Below, piece by piece: positions 14,790 to 23,007 of a stretch of DNA of 33,921 nucleotides. Each line of letters opens with the position of its first letter. Position 1 is the first letter of the stretch. The stretch covers positions 1 through 33,921 of the forward strand of contig CACXCG010000037.1 of the NCBI GenBank assembly GCA_902766125.1. Direction: 5' to 3'. Below the pieces are notes generated by a model, which saw only the letters and a program-made list of their open reading frames with translations, was not told where the DNA came from and ran no database searches. A program made the translations under genes and the position numbers. The stretch is from an uncultured Spirochaetaceae bacterium (lineage in GTDB: Bacteria; Spirochaetota; Spirochaetia; Treponematales; Treponemataceae).

Positions 14790-15336
14790 TATTCTGTATT
14801 ATTTTGTCTATGCTTCTGCCGTATTGCTGTACGGTGTCGGATTAGACCGTGTTGTGGTTCTTTCACCAAAGCCTTCTCACGGAGTTCTTGCCTGTCTTAA
14901 AATGCTGCTTTCGGTAAGTGCGTCCAGTGCAATTTCATATCTCATAAACTGCTACCTGTTAGTTCCGGTTCACCTTACAGAACTTGCACCGTTCTTTGCA
15001 GTGCTGGTGTTTGTTCTTATTGCGGTGTTTATTGAAATCATTATCCGTATCAGTGCAAAAAACAGTGTTGCAGAATGCTGCGTTTCATTTTTATGCGTGC
15101 TCCTTGGACTTACCGAAGGTTCCTCGATTGCTTCGTGTGTTATTATCTCTTGCGTTGCCGTTGTAATCTTTTATCTTTTTGTTCCAGTTCTTTTTGCAAT
15201 CAGACGGCGCATTAAGCTTTCTCCGCTTCCCCGTGCGTTCAGAAATGAAAGTGTCATCTTTATCAGTATTGCCATCATCATGATAATGCTTTTAGCATGG
15301 AATGTTTCTTGGCTTAATCCGGGAGTTCTCAAATGA
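14779..15336 (+). CDS. rnfA: RnfA-like integral membrane subunit with one of two cluster cysteines
   Basis: 185 residues, about six membrane segments, RnfA/NqrE family: SYLINCYLLVPVHLTELAPF aligns with family SYLVNTYILAPLDLEYLRT, and LPRAFRNESVIFISIAIIMIM with the family C-terminus. The first cluster cysteine (family LGLCPFMGV) is Asp23 here (GVGLDRVVVL). The second (family TTNCAVLG) is retained as Cys106 (VSFLCVLLG). AGGAGG lies 6 nt before ATG 14779; the gene overlaps rnfE by 11 nt and the next gene by 4 nt. Confidence 0.8.
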   Translation: MLSDILYYFVYASAVLLYGVGLDRVVVLSPKPSHGVLACLKMLLSVSASSAISYLINCYLLVPVHLTELAPFFAVLVFVLIAVFIEIIIRISAKNSVAECCVSFLCVLLGLTEGSSIASCVIISCVAVVIFYLFVPVLFAIRRRIKLSPLPRAFRNESVIFISIAIIMIMLLAWNVSWLNPGVLK

Positions 15337-15647
15337 TTGGTACTATTTTGATTCTTCTGCTTATTGTGCTTGCCGTTTGTGCAGTGCTGTTCTTTTTGTT
15401 CTGTATGTTCATTCCGTCACTTTCTGCACAGCAGGTTGGAGAGCAGAATCCTGTCTTTGCAGCAGAAGAACTTGATTTTGTTTCAAAGCATCCAGACTAT
15501 GCAAAGATTGCACTTCCTAATTCAAATCCTATTCCGCTCAACCTTCTTACTCTGGATATGCAGGAAACGGTAAAAAACGAAGAAAAAGCAGATAAAAAGG
15601 ACTTTTCTTTTTGGGAAAAATGCTATACCATGTTCCACAGGAAATAA
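15333..15647 (+). CDS. Small one-pass membrane protein in the expected rnfB position
   Basis: 104 residues: an N-terminal hydrophobic helix (about 3-28, IGTILILLLIVLAVCAVLFF) and a soluble tail with no recognisable domain. RnfB usually starts with a similar single helix, followed by a CPGGCGxCGYPGC-type cluster domain and ferredoxin domains; none of these is present. The only cysteines are two in the helix and one near the C-terminus. The start overlaps the rnfA stop (ATGA), with GGAG 7 nt upstream. It could be an RnfB reduced to its anchor or an unrelated accessory subunit; the sequence does not decide. Confidence 0.72.
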   Translation: MIGTILILLLIVLAVCAVLFFLFCMFIPSLSAQQVGEQNPVFAAEELDFVSKHPDYAKIALPNSNPIPLNLLTLDMQETVKNEEKADKKDFSFWEKCYTMFHRK

Positions 15648-15654
15648 AGTTTAG

Positions 15655-17637
15655 ATGAATTCCATCTGCGTTTGCCTTCAAATTGATTTTTCTTTAACTC
15701 AGCCGCGTGCAGAAGACATGGAGTCTGTGTATCAAAAATACATAAAAGGTATTTTGTCATTTTTGTATGCAAATCCTAAAGTCTTTGTATCGGTTTCTTT
15801 TACCGGACCGCAGCTTGCCTGGCTTGACGAAAAACATCCTGAATGCATACGTCTTTTATCAGATTTAACAAGCCGTAAACAGGTTGAAATTTTAGGCGGC
15901 GGTTATTACTTACCGTTGTTTCCATTACTGCTTCCGGTTGACAGAAGCGGACAGATTGAAAAACTGACTTCACTGCTTGCCGCAACAGTCGGAAAGCGTC
16001 CGCGTGGTATGAATCTGTGTGGCAGTGTGTGGGATCCTTCCCTGATTACAACCTTGCAGTCCTGTAATATGGAATATGTTCATCTTGAAAGCTCTCTTAT
16101 TCCTTCGGGAAGAACAAAGTACTTACCGGTTATTACAGGCGAGCAGGGTAAAACAGTAAAGATACTTCCTACGTACCGCGAGTTTATTCCCTTTGCTGCA
16201 GAACTTTATGATGCATGGCTAAAGCGTATTACTCAGGCGGCAAAAAAAGAACTTTCAAAAAAGACAGAAGCACGCGCAATTATGACCATTCCGTTTTCTG
16301 CCCAGGAGTTCAGTTCCTTTATGGGTAGTCCGGCCTGTATTGCTATTTCAGATGAAAAGGTTGCAGCAGCATCCAATGGTGTTGATTTAGTGCTTCCTCA
16401 GCAGTACTTAAAGACAGCACAGTCGTTTGTAGTAACGTATGTTCCTGCCGGTATGAGTACCGCTCTTGCTCAGTGGGCAACAGTTCCCTATCAGCAGGGA
16501 AAAGTAAACGGACAGTTTCCGCTTACCATACATGACTATCTTAATGTCTATCCACAGAACCGCAGACTGTATGAACGCATGATGCATTTAAGTATGCTCA
16601 TTTCGCAGTATCATGGTGACAAAGCACGAAGACAGACTTCACGCGAAAAACTGTGGCTTTCACAGGCCGGCTGGTCATATGTAACGCTTCCGTATGGCAT
16701 GCCTGCGGTTGCACAGATGAGACAGCTTTCCTATCAGGCTTTAAATGATGCAGATGATGTCATTCACGAAGAAGATGCCCGTGAGTCTATGACCAGTTAC
16801 GATTATAATGCAGACGGATTGAACGAATATGTCTGTTCTATGGAAAAATACACTGCCGTTATTTCTTTAAAAGCCGGCTCCATTACAGAACTTGATGTTC
16901 GCAAGGGGGGAGGTAACTATGCCGCAAACCTTTCCCGCATAGAAGAATTTGATGGTGTTACTGATTCCTATCAGCGCGGAATATTTGTAGAACATTTATT
17001 TGAAAGTCAGGAAAAGAAAAAATATCTTTCTCTGGAACCTGCAGGTAACGGAATTTTTTCTCGTGTTCAGTTTGTAGAAAAGAAATTTGATTCTAAACGT
17101 CATGAAGTTCAGATGGAAGGGCGGGGCGAATTTTCTTCCATGCAGCTTCCGGTAATTCTTAGAAAAAACTATATTGCAAGTTCAAGCGGAATTCTTGTTC
17201 AGTATATTCTTAAAAATGACAGTCCGCTTCCGCTTAAGGCATTGTTTGTTGTTGAATCTAATTTTGCTCAGACGGTATTTGCAGATACACCGCAGTCAGA
17301 ATACGAAGCAGAACTGGTACACGACAATCAGCGCGAAGAACTTTCTCTTAATAAAACAACCGGTTATGATTCAGGAGTTTCAACGCTGCTGTTAACCAAT
17401 GCTGCAAATAAAACTTCATTCGTTTTTGAACCAAATGAAAATTCCGGATTTGCACTGCTTCCTGTTCAGTTTAAAAGACCTCACAAAGATATTCAGCCGG
17501 TACAGACCTCAGAGACCTTCTGCGTATCGTTCTTCTGGGATGTTGATTTACCTGCAGGCCGCGAAATGGAAAAAAACGTCAGCATTAGTTTTGTTTCTGC
17601 ACGGAAAAAGACCCGTCCCCGAAAGAACAGTCAGTAA
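15655..17637 (+). CDS. GH57-like protein (4-alpha-glucanotransferase-related) lacking catalytic residues
   Basis: 660 residues, the length of GH57 4-alpha-glucanotransferases, with the same order: N-terminal (beta/alpha)7 domain (VSVSFTGPQLAWLDEKHPE; EILGGGYYLPLFPLLLPVDR), a central helical segment (RLYERMMHLSMLISQYHGD) and a C-terminal DUF1926-like beta domain (about 400-650). The active-site motifs are missing: the HxHQP start motif reads LQIDFSL, the nucleophile motif TERVW reads CGSVW (Gly123 where Glu is expected), and the acid/base DDGEKFG region reads TIPFSAQEF. It is therefore probably not a glycosidase. It is 7 nt after the small membrane protein, at the end of the Rnf-like operon, with a weak ribosome site. 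No signal peptide. Confidence 0.75.
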   Translation: MNSICVCLQIDFSLTQPRAEDMESVYQKYIKGILSFLYANPKVFVSVSFTGPQLAWLDEKHPECIRLLSDLTSRKQVEILGGGYYLPLFPLLLPVDRSGQIEKLTSLLAATVGKRPRGMNLCGSVWDPSLITTLQSCNMEYVHLESSLIPSGRTKYLPVITGEQGKTVKILPTYREFIPFAAELYDAWLKRITQAAKKELSKKTEARAIMTIPFSAQEFSSFMGSPACIAISDEKVAAASNGVDLVLPQQYLKTAQSFVVTYVPAGMSTALAQWATVPYQQGKVNGQFPLTIHDYLNVYPQNRRLYERMMHLSMLISQYHGDKARRQTSREKLWLSQAGWSYVTLPYGMPAVAQMRQLSYQALNDADDVIHEEDARESMTSYDYNADGLNEYVCSMEKYTAVISLKAGSITELDVRKGGGNYAANLSRIEEFDGVTDSYQRGIFVEHLFESQEKKKYLSLEPAGNGIFSRVQFVEKKFDSKRHEVQMEGRGEFSSMQLPVILRKNYIASSSGILVQYILKNDSPLPLKALFVVESNFAQTVFADTPQSEYEAELVHDNQREELSLNKTTGYDSGVSTLLLTNAANKTSFVFEPNENSGFALLPVQFKRPHKDIQPVQTSETFCVSFFWDVDLPAGREMEKNVSISFVSARKKTRPRKNSQ

Positions 17638-17645
17638 TGATTGTA

Positions 17646-18728
17646 TTATCTTCCGCGTAATTTCTTAAGGAATTTTTTGTGATACCACGCCCTCAGTTTT
17701 TCTGCAATAACATACAGTTTATACGATTTTAAAAGCGGTACATCAAAACTTCCCGGCCTGTGCAGAATTGCTCCGCCAAAACCTGTTTTAAACAAGTACA
17801 GTCCATGCATGGGGTGTGTTTCATCATCCGTCGGAGGCATTCCGTAAAAATCGTATGAAGGACAGCCAAATGCTTTTGCATCCTGGATTGCAGTCCACTG
17901 TAAAAGATAGGCACTCATAAGGTTGCGCTTTATGTTACCGCTTGCACCGTACAGGTACACCGCTTCTCCTTTACAGAAGAGGGTAATTATTCCTGCAAGA
18001 TAGTCATCTTCATGCTGCGCAAGATACAGTGTTATGCGGACTTCATCCGTACTTCGGCTTAACAAATCTTTGTAATAGTCTTTTGCATGAAACTGAACTC
18101 CGTCTCGTTCACTGGTCTGCTGAAACAGATCAAAAAATACATCAAACTTCTGTTCAAAATCAGCGTCGGTTGCGTAATGACGGCTTATCTGAACGCCTTT
18201 TTTTGCTGCAAGCCGGACATTATAGCGCCATTTGTTTTTCATTCCGCCAAGCAGTTCTTCTTCGGTTTTGCTCAGGTCTAAAACGGTGGTGTCCGGCGGC
18301 TGAACGGCAACAGGACTTAATGTAAGGTGTTCAGAAAGGGTGCGCTGCAGTGCAGGAATTTCTTCAAGCTGCTCGGTTTCAACGGGCGGATCAAAGCGGA
18401 TAAACAGCGTATCTTTGGGAAGAAAGGCCTTCAGTTTTTGAGAAAGGGATGCAAGCAACCGGGAATAGTCAGAAAGGCTTCCGTCTGTATGTTCCGGTGC
18501 CATAGGAATATAGGCAAGAGAAAAGTGCTTTACTTTGAGCAGACTGAAAGAACGAACCATTACCACCAGAATTGTTCTGTTTTGCTCTGCAACCGCCTGT
18601 TCGGTAGTAAGCGGAGTAATGCATTTGTCGTCTACCGAACGGTCGTATGCGAAATAGAGCGTCTTCCAGCCGTGATTTGCCTTAAATTCTCCCCAAAACG
18701 GGGTTTGTAAAAAACGCTTTACTGTCAT
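17646..18728 (-). CDS. FemX/FemAB-family peptidoglycan bridge aminoacyltransferase
   Basis: 360 residues. FemAB proteins transfer amino acids from aminoacyl-tRNA to lipid II to form the interpeptide bridge. Family features: FLQTPFWGEFKANHGWKT at the N-terminus, LDLSKTEEELLGGMKNKWRYNVRLAAKKGV, the GNAT-like core AVYLYGASGNIKRNLMSAYLLQW, and YDFYGMPPTDDETHPMHGLYLFKTGFGG. The inserted coiled coil of staphylococcal FemA is absent, as in FemX. The amino acid used cannot be inferred. Its ATG directly follows the metG stop (TAAATG), so translation is coupled. It is convergent with the GH57-like gene, with an 8-nt gap. Confidence 0.85.
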   Translation of the reverse strand: MTVKRFLQTPFWGEFKANHGWKTLYFAYDRSVDDKCITPLTTEQAVAEQNRTILVVMVRSFSLLKVKHFSLAYIPMAPEHTDGSLSDYSRLLASLSQKLKAFLPKDTLFIRFDPPVETEQLEEIPALQRTLSEHLTLSPVAVQPPDTTVLDLSKTEEELLGGMKNKWRYNVRLAAKKGVQISRHYATDADFEQKFDVFFDLFQQTSERDGVQFHAKDYYKDLLSRSTDEVRITLYLAQHEDDYLAGIITLFCKGEAVYLYGASGNIKRNLMSAYLLQWTAIQDAKAFGCPSYDFYGMPPTDDETHPMHGLYLFKTGFGGAILHRPGSFDVPLLKSYKLYVIAEKLRAWYHKKFLKKLRGR

Positions 18729-21041
18729 TTAGTGTACATCACCATTTGCTGTAAATTGAGTGGTCAACACTTTGCCGTCTACGGTAAGCGGTGTACCGCA
18801 AATGTTTACGGTTTTGTCGTTAATCTTCAGTTCTACTGCAAAGAAATCATCTGCTGAAATTTCTGCAGGTTTAGATGCATTGACATCTGCTCCCTGAAGA
18901 ATAACCTTTGTTCCCGGTGTTGCCCAGGGTGCTTCAAGCGGTTCTACACAGGCTTTTCCGTTTTCATCAGTGTAATCTGCAGCAAGCAGCATACCGTGAC
19001 TTTCAATACCGCGCATGGTACGGGGTGCAAGGTTTGCGGCAAGAATAATATGTTTACCTAAAAGCTGTTCCGGCGTCAGATATTCTCTAAGTCCGCTCTG
19101 AATAATGCGGGGATTTCCGCTTCCATCATCAAGCGTTTCAACATACAGTTTTTCACCGTCAGGATTGTTTTCTACCTTTGTAATTTTTGCAACGGTAAGC
19201 TCAATCTTTTCGTTGAAGTGTGCAACCTGATCAGGTGCAAGTGCCGGCTCGTTTTTTGCCTTCTTCTGTTTTTTCTGCTTAGAAGTTTCAGCGTCATTGC
19301 GAGACTTCTGACTTCCCGAATACTTCTGGCGGAACATGTCAGCGGTCTTCTGATCAAGGGGTGTAAAGAATACTGACGGCGTAGAAACCGTAGAAAGTCC
19401 TTCAAGTTTACCAATGTCGTTCCAGGTAAGTCCGCCTTCTACAGCACTTTCACCAAGACAGGGTTCACTGATTTTTTTACCCAGATATGCAAGGATTGCT
19501 TCTGAAAACTGCGGCATATAGGGGTGGACCATAATCATAAGGTCTTTAATCATATAGCACAGGTTGTACAGAAGTTTTGCAGCTTTCTCAGGATCTGTTG
19601 TGCGGGTTTTCCACGGTTCTGCATCCTGGAAGGCTTTGTTTCCAATGTCGCTTATTGCAAACATTTCATGGAAGGCATCCTTAAGGTTAGCCCATTCCAG
19701 AAGTTCTGTGATTTTTGTTTCGTGTGCACGAATCTGAGCCCACATTTCTTCATCAACTTCTGCCTGAGGAATAACACCGTCATAGTATTTGGTAACAAAC
19801 AAAAGGGTACGGTTTACGAGGTTTCCTAAGTTACCAATCAGTTCGCCGTTGTACTTTTCACGGAATTCTTTCCAGGTAAACTGATAGTCCTGTTTTTCGG
19901 GACGATTGTAGAAAATGTAAAAACGCCATGCATCTGCGGGAATGCCGCTTTCTTTTGCATCGCTTCCAAAAACACCGATTCCCTTGCTCTTAGAGAACTT
20001 TCCGTCTTCATAGTTAAGGTATTCGGTTGATGACATGTGATGCAGTTTAGTCCAGTTGTGTCCGCTTCCTAATTCGCTGCAGGGGAAAATAACGGTGTGG
20101 AACGGAATGTTGTCTTTTCCAATAAACTGGAACAGTTCAACCGGCGGTTTTGATTTTGCTTCTTCGCTTTCTTCGGGAAGCCACCAGCTCTTCCAGTCAA
20201 AGCTCTTTTTTCCTGCTTCAGAAAGTTCGTCTGCAAGCTGTTTGGTGATTGAAACATATCCGATAGGTGCATTAAACCACACATAAAAAACTTTGTTGTC
20301 GTAGCCTTCACGGGGAACGGGGATACCCCACTTAAGGTCACGGGTAATGGCACGTTCATTTAAACCGTCACGAATCCATGCTTTGGTAATGTTGATTGCA
20401 TTCTCTGACCACTGACCTTTTGTACTTGCGGTTTTCATCCAGTCGTTCAGTTTAGGACTGATTGCCGGTAAGTCAATGAACAGATGTTTTGTATCACGAA
20501 CCTGGGGAGTTGCACCGCAGGTAGAGCAGCGGGGAGCACCCAGTTCTATGGGGTCGAGCAGACTGCCGCATTTTTCACACTGGTCTCCGCGTGCATCTTC
20601 GTAACCGCATTTAGGACAGACTCCACGAACAAAACGGTCGGCTAAAAAACGCTTGCATGACGGGCAAAACAACTGCTTATTGGTATGCTCACGAATAAAG
20701 CCGTTCTTTTCAAGGTCTTTATAAAACTGCTGTGTAATTTCTGTACACTGCGGATTTGAGGTGCGTCCAAATTTATCAAAGTTTATATGGAACCACTTGT
20801 AGATTTCATCATGCTGTGCGTAGTAGTAGTCACACAGTTCGCGGGGAGTCTTGTGCTCTTCCAGCGCGCGGGTTTCTGTTGCAGTTCCGTATTCGTCGGT
20901 ACCGCAGATATACAGCGTTTCATAGCCACGGCTGCGGCAAAAACGTGCAAATACATCTGCAGAAAGCATTTGAATTAAGTTTCCCAGGTGGGGAATGTTG
21001 TTTACGTATGGTAAAGCTGAAGTAACAAGTTTTCTATTCAT
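18729..21041 (-). CDS. metG: Methionyl-tRNA synthetase with C-terminal tRNA-binding domain
   Basis: 770 residues. Class I signatures PHLGN (HIGH equivalent, near residue 17) and KFSKS (KMSKS equivalent) are present, and four CxxC pairs form the zinc-knuckle insert (CPSCKRF, CPKCGYE, CEKCGSL, CSTCGAT). A Lys-rich linker leads to a tRNA-binding OB-fold (IELTVAKITKVENNPDGEKL...GMLLAADY) and a further C-terminal extension. It charges tRNA-Met for initiation and elongation. I choose ATG 21041 over the in-frame GTG two codons earlier: the -10 TATACT ends 6 nt before the ATG, so the ATG would be the first transcribed codon. Directly followed by femX. Confidence 0.95.
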   Translation of the reverse strand: MNRKLVTSALPYVNNIPHLGNLIQMLSADVFARFCRSRGYETLYICGTDEYGTATETRALEEHKTPRELCDYYYAQHDEIYKWFHINFDKFGRTSNPQCTEITQQFYKDLEKNGFIREHTNKQLFCPSCKRFLADRFVRGVCPKCGYEDARGDQCEKCGSLLDPIELGAPRCSTCGATPQVRDTKHLFIDLPAISPKLNDWMKTASTKGQWSENAINITKAWIRDGLNERAITRDLKWGIPVPREGYDNKVFYVWFNAPIGYVSITKQLADELSEAGKKSFDWKSWWLPEESEEAKSKPPVELFQFIGKDNIPFHTVIFPCSELGSGHNWTKLHHMSSTEYLNYEDGKFSKSKGIGVFGSDAKESGIPADAWRFYIFYNRPEKQDYQFTWKEFREKYNGELIGNLGNLVNRTLLFVTKYYDGVIPQAEVDEEMWAQIRAHETKITELLEWANLKDAFHEMFAISDIGNKAFQDAEPWKTRTTDPEKAAKLLYNLCYMIKDLMIMVHPYMPQFSEAILAYLGKKISEPCLGESAVEGGLTWNDIGKLEGLSTVSTPSVFFTPLDQKTADMFRQKYSGSQKSRNDAETSKQKKQKKAKNEPALAPDQVAHFNEKIELTVAKITKVENNPDGEKLYVETLDDGSGNPRIIQSGLREYLTPEQLLGKHIILAANLAPRTMRGIESHGMLLAADYTDENGKACVEPLEAPWATPGTKVILQGADVNASKPAEISADDFFAVELKINDKTVNICGTPLTVDGKVLTTQFTANGDVH

Positions 21042-21047
21042 GCGCAC

Positions 21048-21077
21048 AGTATAGCACGAAAGGGCGTTGAGTGTAAA
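21048..21077 (-). promoter_or_regulatory. Promoter of metG, apparently leaderless
   Basis: Minus-strand TTTACA (21072-21077), 18-nt spacer, TATACT (21048-21053), then 6 nt to ATG 21041. Transcription should begin at the A of the start codon. No Shine-Dalgarno is present. It lies in the 44-nt space after the WecA-like gene. Confidence 0.65.
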
Positions 21078-21085
21078 TGTGTGCG

Positions 21086-22192
21086 CTAGAAGTCTTTGTC
21101 ACCTTTTTCGGCAAGACGTTTGCGGTAAAAGAAGTGTATCATACTGAAAATAATGGTCATGAACAAAAGGGCTGTCAGCATAAGGACTACTGCATTGTAA
21201 CCGCGTAAGTACATGGCAATACAGCTTATGATGCACAGACAGAACTGCAAAAGCAGTACCAGTGACAGAGCCTGCTTTACCGTCAGTCCCAGATAAAGCA
21301 GTTTGTGGTGCAGGTGTGCACGGTCTGCAGACATGATGCTTCTGTGTTCACGGGTTCGGCGCCAGATTGCTGCAATACAGTCCATAAGCGGAATTGACAC
21401 CAGGACAATCATGATAAAGAACTTATTGTATTCAAAGTTTTCTGTCGTTCGGTACAGGGGAAGCGTTGCAATCATAAAGCCCAAAAACTGACTTCCGCCG
21501 TCACCCATAAAAATCTTTGCTTTAGGTTTGTTGTACAGCAAAAAGCCAATGAGTGCACAGGCAAGAATAAGACACATGGTTGCAGCATGCGTTGCTGAAA
21601 GTGAATAAATGACAGAGAGTGTAAACACAATCATGCAGGAAATACCGCCACATAATCCGTCCATGCCGTCTATGAGGTTAAAGGCATTTATGATTCCGAT
21701 AATCCATAAAATGGTAATGGTTATGCCCACTGCATCCGGCAGCAGTATTGCACCAATGCTTCTGAAGTAGAATCCTGAAAACACAATGACCAGTGATGCA
21801 ACTATCTGAACGGCCAGTTTGAGTATTGCACGCAGATTAAAGATGTCGTCTAAAAGACCAAACACAAAAATAATAAAACCGGCGGCAACAAAGGGAATAA
21901 TAGTTGCAAAGGCTTCGTTAACAGAAAATGCGTATACCAGAGAAACAATACTGTAGGCAAGCACAAAACCAATGCCACCTAAGCGGGGAATATTTCCTGA
22001 ATGAATTTTTCGACCGCCAGTTGTATCATACAGTTTGTATTTTGAACAAACCTTAATGATAACCGGGATAAGCAGTGCAGAAATGCCAAAAGATGCAAGG
22101 CAGAACAGCAGTACTATTGGATTTGAGATAATATATCCGAAGATGTGCTTAAAATATACATCAATGGATTGTGTCTGTACGCTTACTTCCAT
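21086..22192 (-). CDS. Undecaprenyl-phosphate sugar-1-phosphate transferase, WecA/TagO-like
   Basis: 368 residues, about ten to eleven membrane segments, polyprenyl-phosphate N-acetylhexosamine-1-phosphate transferase family. Seen: GNIPRLGGIGFVLAY, FGLLDDIFNLRAILKL (DDxxNL), NAFNLIDGMDGLCGG, KIFMGDGGSQFLGFM, and ADRAHLHHKLLYLGL, whose HxHH signature separates WecA/TagO from MraY. It transfers a sugar-1-phosphate from a UDP-sugar to the lipid carrier, starting a surface glycan. I start at ATG 22192, preceded by GGAGCAAGGTG. The ATG 15 nt upstream lies only 4 nt after the -10 and would barely be transcribed. Which glycan it serves is unknown. Confidence 0.85.
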   Translation of the reverse strand: MEVSVQTQSIDVYFKHIFGYIISNPIVLLFCLASFGISALLIPVIIKVCSKYKLYDTTGGRKIHSGNIPRLGGIGFVLAYSIVSLVYAFSVNEAFATIIPFVAAGFIIFVFGLLDDIFNLRAILKLAVQIVASLVIVFSGFYFRSIGAILLPDAVGITITILWIIGIINAFNLIDGMDGLCGGISCMIVFTLSVIYSLSATHAATMCLILACALIGFLLYNKPKAKIFMGDGGSQFLGFMIATLPLYRTTENFEYNKFFIMIVLVSIPLMDCIAAIWRRTREHRSIMSADRAHLHHKLLYLGLTVKQALSLVLLLQFCLCIISCIAMYLRGYNAVVLMLTALLFMTIIFSMIHFFYRKRLAEKGDKDF

Positions 22193-22211
22193 AACACCTT
22201 GCTCCATTCAC

Positions 22212-22240
22212 AGTATATCTGAAAACTATCGTTTACGCAA
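22212..22240 (-). promoter_or_regulatory. Promoter of the WecA/TagO-like gene
   Basis: Minus-strand TTGCGT (22235-22240), exact 17-nt spacer, TATACT (22212-22217). Predicted transcription start near 22205 gives a leader of about 13 nt containing GGAG. This supports ATG 22192 as the start. Confidence 0.6.
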
Positions 22241-22245
22241 TACAG

Positions 22246-22986
22246 TTATATACCAGACTGCTGCAGCTTTTCAAAGAAGAAGTTACAGAATGTCTTGATG
22301 CGGTTCATAAACGAAAGTTCAACCCGGTCACGAATAAAAGAGAAGGTTGGGGCATTTACGGCACCAATTCCGTAGAATACAAGATTATCTCCGTCACGGA
22401 AAATAACAATGATGCTTCTCATGTTGTTTTTGTTGACGCAGGTAATTCCGTTGTATTTTACTTTGCTTGCATTCCTTGATTCGTAGTAATAGGTGTCCGG
22501 CAGACATTCGGTGTGAATGTCAGTGGTAATGATTCCAAATGGTTCCATGTACAGGTCTGTCTGTGCATTAGTTCCCTCTGCTGTCTGAGTAAACGACTTT
22601 GTGGTTGCCGATGAGTACAGGTCTACCCATATTCCGTTGTGCTCGCTGTAATAGGGAATGCCGACATATGAAGGGATATCGGTTACCAGCTGTTCAAACT
22701 GCTCTATAATTCCTTCTTTGTAGGGACGAACCAGAATGATTTCTGCCAGATATGCAGGTTTTACTGCTTTTGTAGTATCTAGCGCTTTCTGTACAACCGG
22801 ATTTACGGCATTGACACATAATTTTGAAACAGAACCTGTATTCCGGATAAGAACTTCACCGGCAGCAATTTTCTGCTGTTCTTCTGTACTTAAATTGGCA
22901 TTGAATACGGACTGTGCCTGTACGGCAGCTGCTGAGAAAAGCATAAATAGTGCGGCACTGAAAGCCATAATCTTTGAACGTAACAT
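22246..22986 (-). CDS. Secreted protein of unknown function (treponeme DUF6675-like)
   Basis: 246 residues. The start is ATG 22986 because GGAGG (22995-22999) lies 8 nt upstream and the protein then begins with a clean signal peptide (about 1-24, ending AAAVQA). Earlier ATGs in the same frame lack a ribosome site. The mature part is mixed alpha/beta: RPYKEGIIEQFEQLVTDI, VGIPYYSEHNGIWVDLYS and VIFRDGDNLVFYGIGAVNAP, the last resembling a lipid- or ligand-binding beta sheet. No catalytic motif is visible. I recall similar treponeme hypothetical proteins under DUF6675 but cannot verify it. Divergent from the aminotransferase gene. Confidence 0.65.
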   Translation of the reverse strand: MLRSKIMAFSAALFMLFSAAAVQAQSVFNANLSTEEQQKIAAGEVLIRNTGSVSKLCVNAVNPVVQKALDTTKAVKPAYLAEIILVRPYKEGIIEQFEQLVTDIPSYVGIPYYSEHNGIWVDLYSSATTKSFTQTAEGTNAQTDLYMEPFGIITTDIHTECLPDTYYYESRNASKVKYNGITCVNKNNMRSIIVIFRDGDNLVFYGIGAVNAPTFSFIRDRVELSFMNRIKTFCNFFFEKLQQSGI

Positions 22987-23007
22987 CAGTATTACCTCCG
23001 TTTTCAT

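Noticed and set aside
15333..15647. Calling this small gene rnfB
   Set aside because: It has a helix like the RnfB anchor but no Fe-S cysteines, so the name would imply a function that is not supported.
17655..17680. Near-palindrome AATTTCTTAAGGAATT followed by Ts in the FemX 3' end
   Set aside because: No loop, AT-only stem and it lies in coding sequence; probably chance from Lys/Leu codons.
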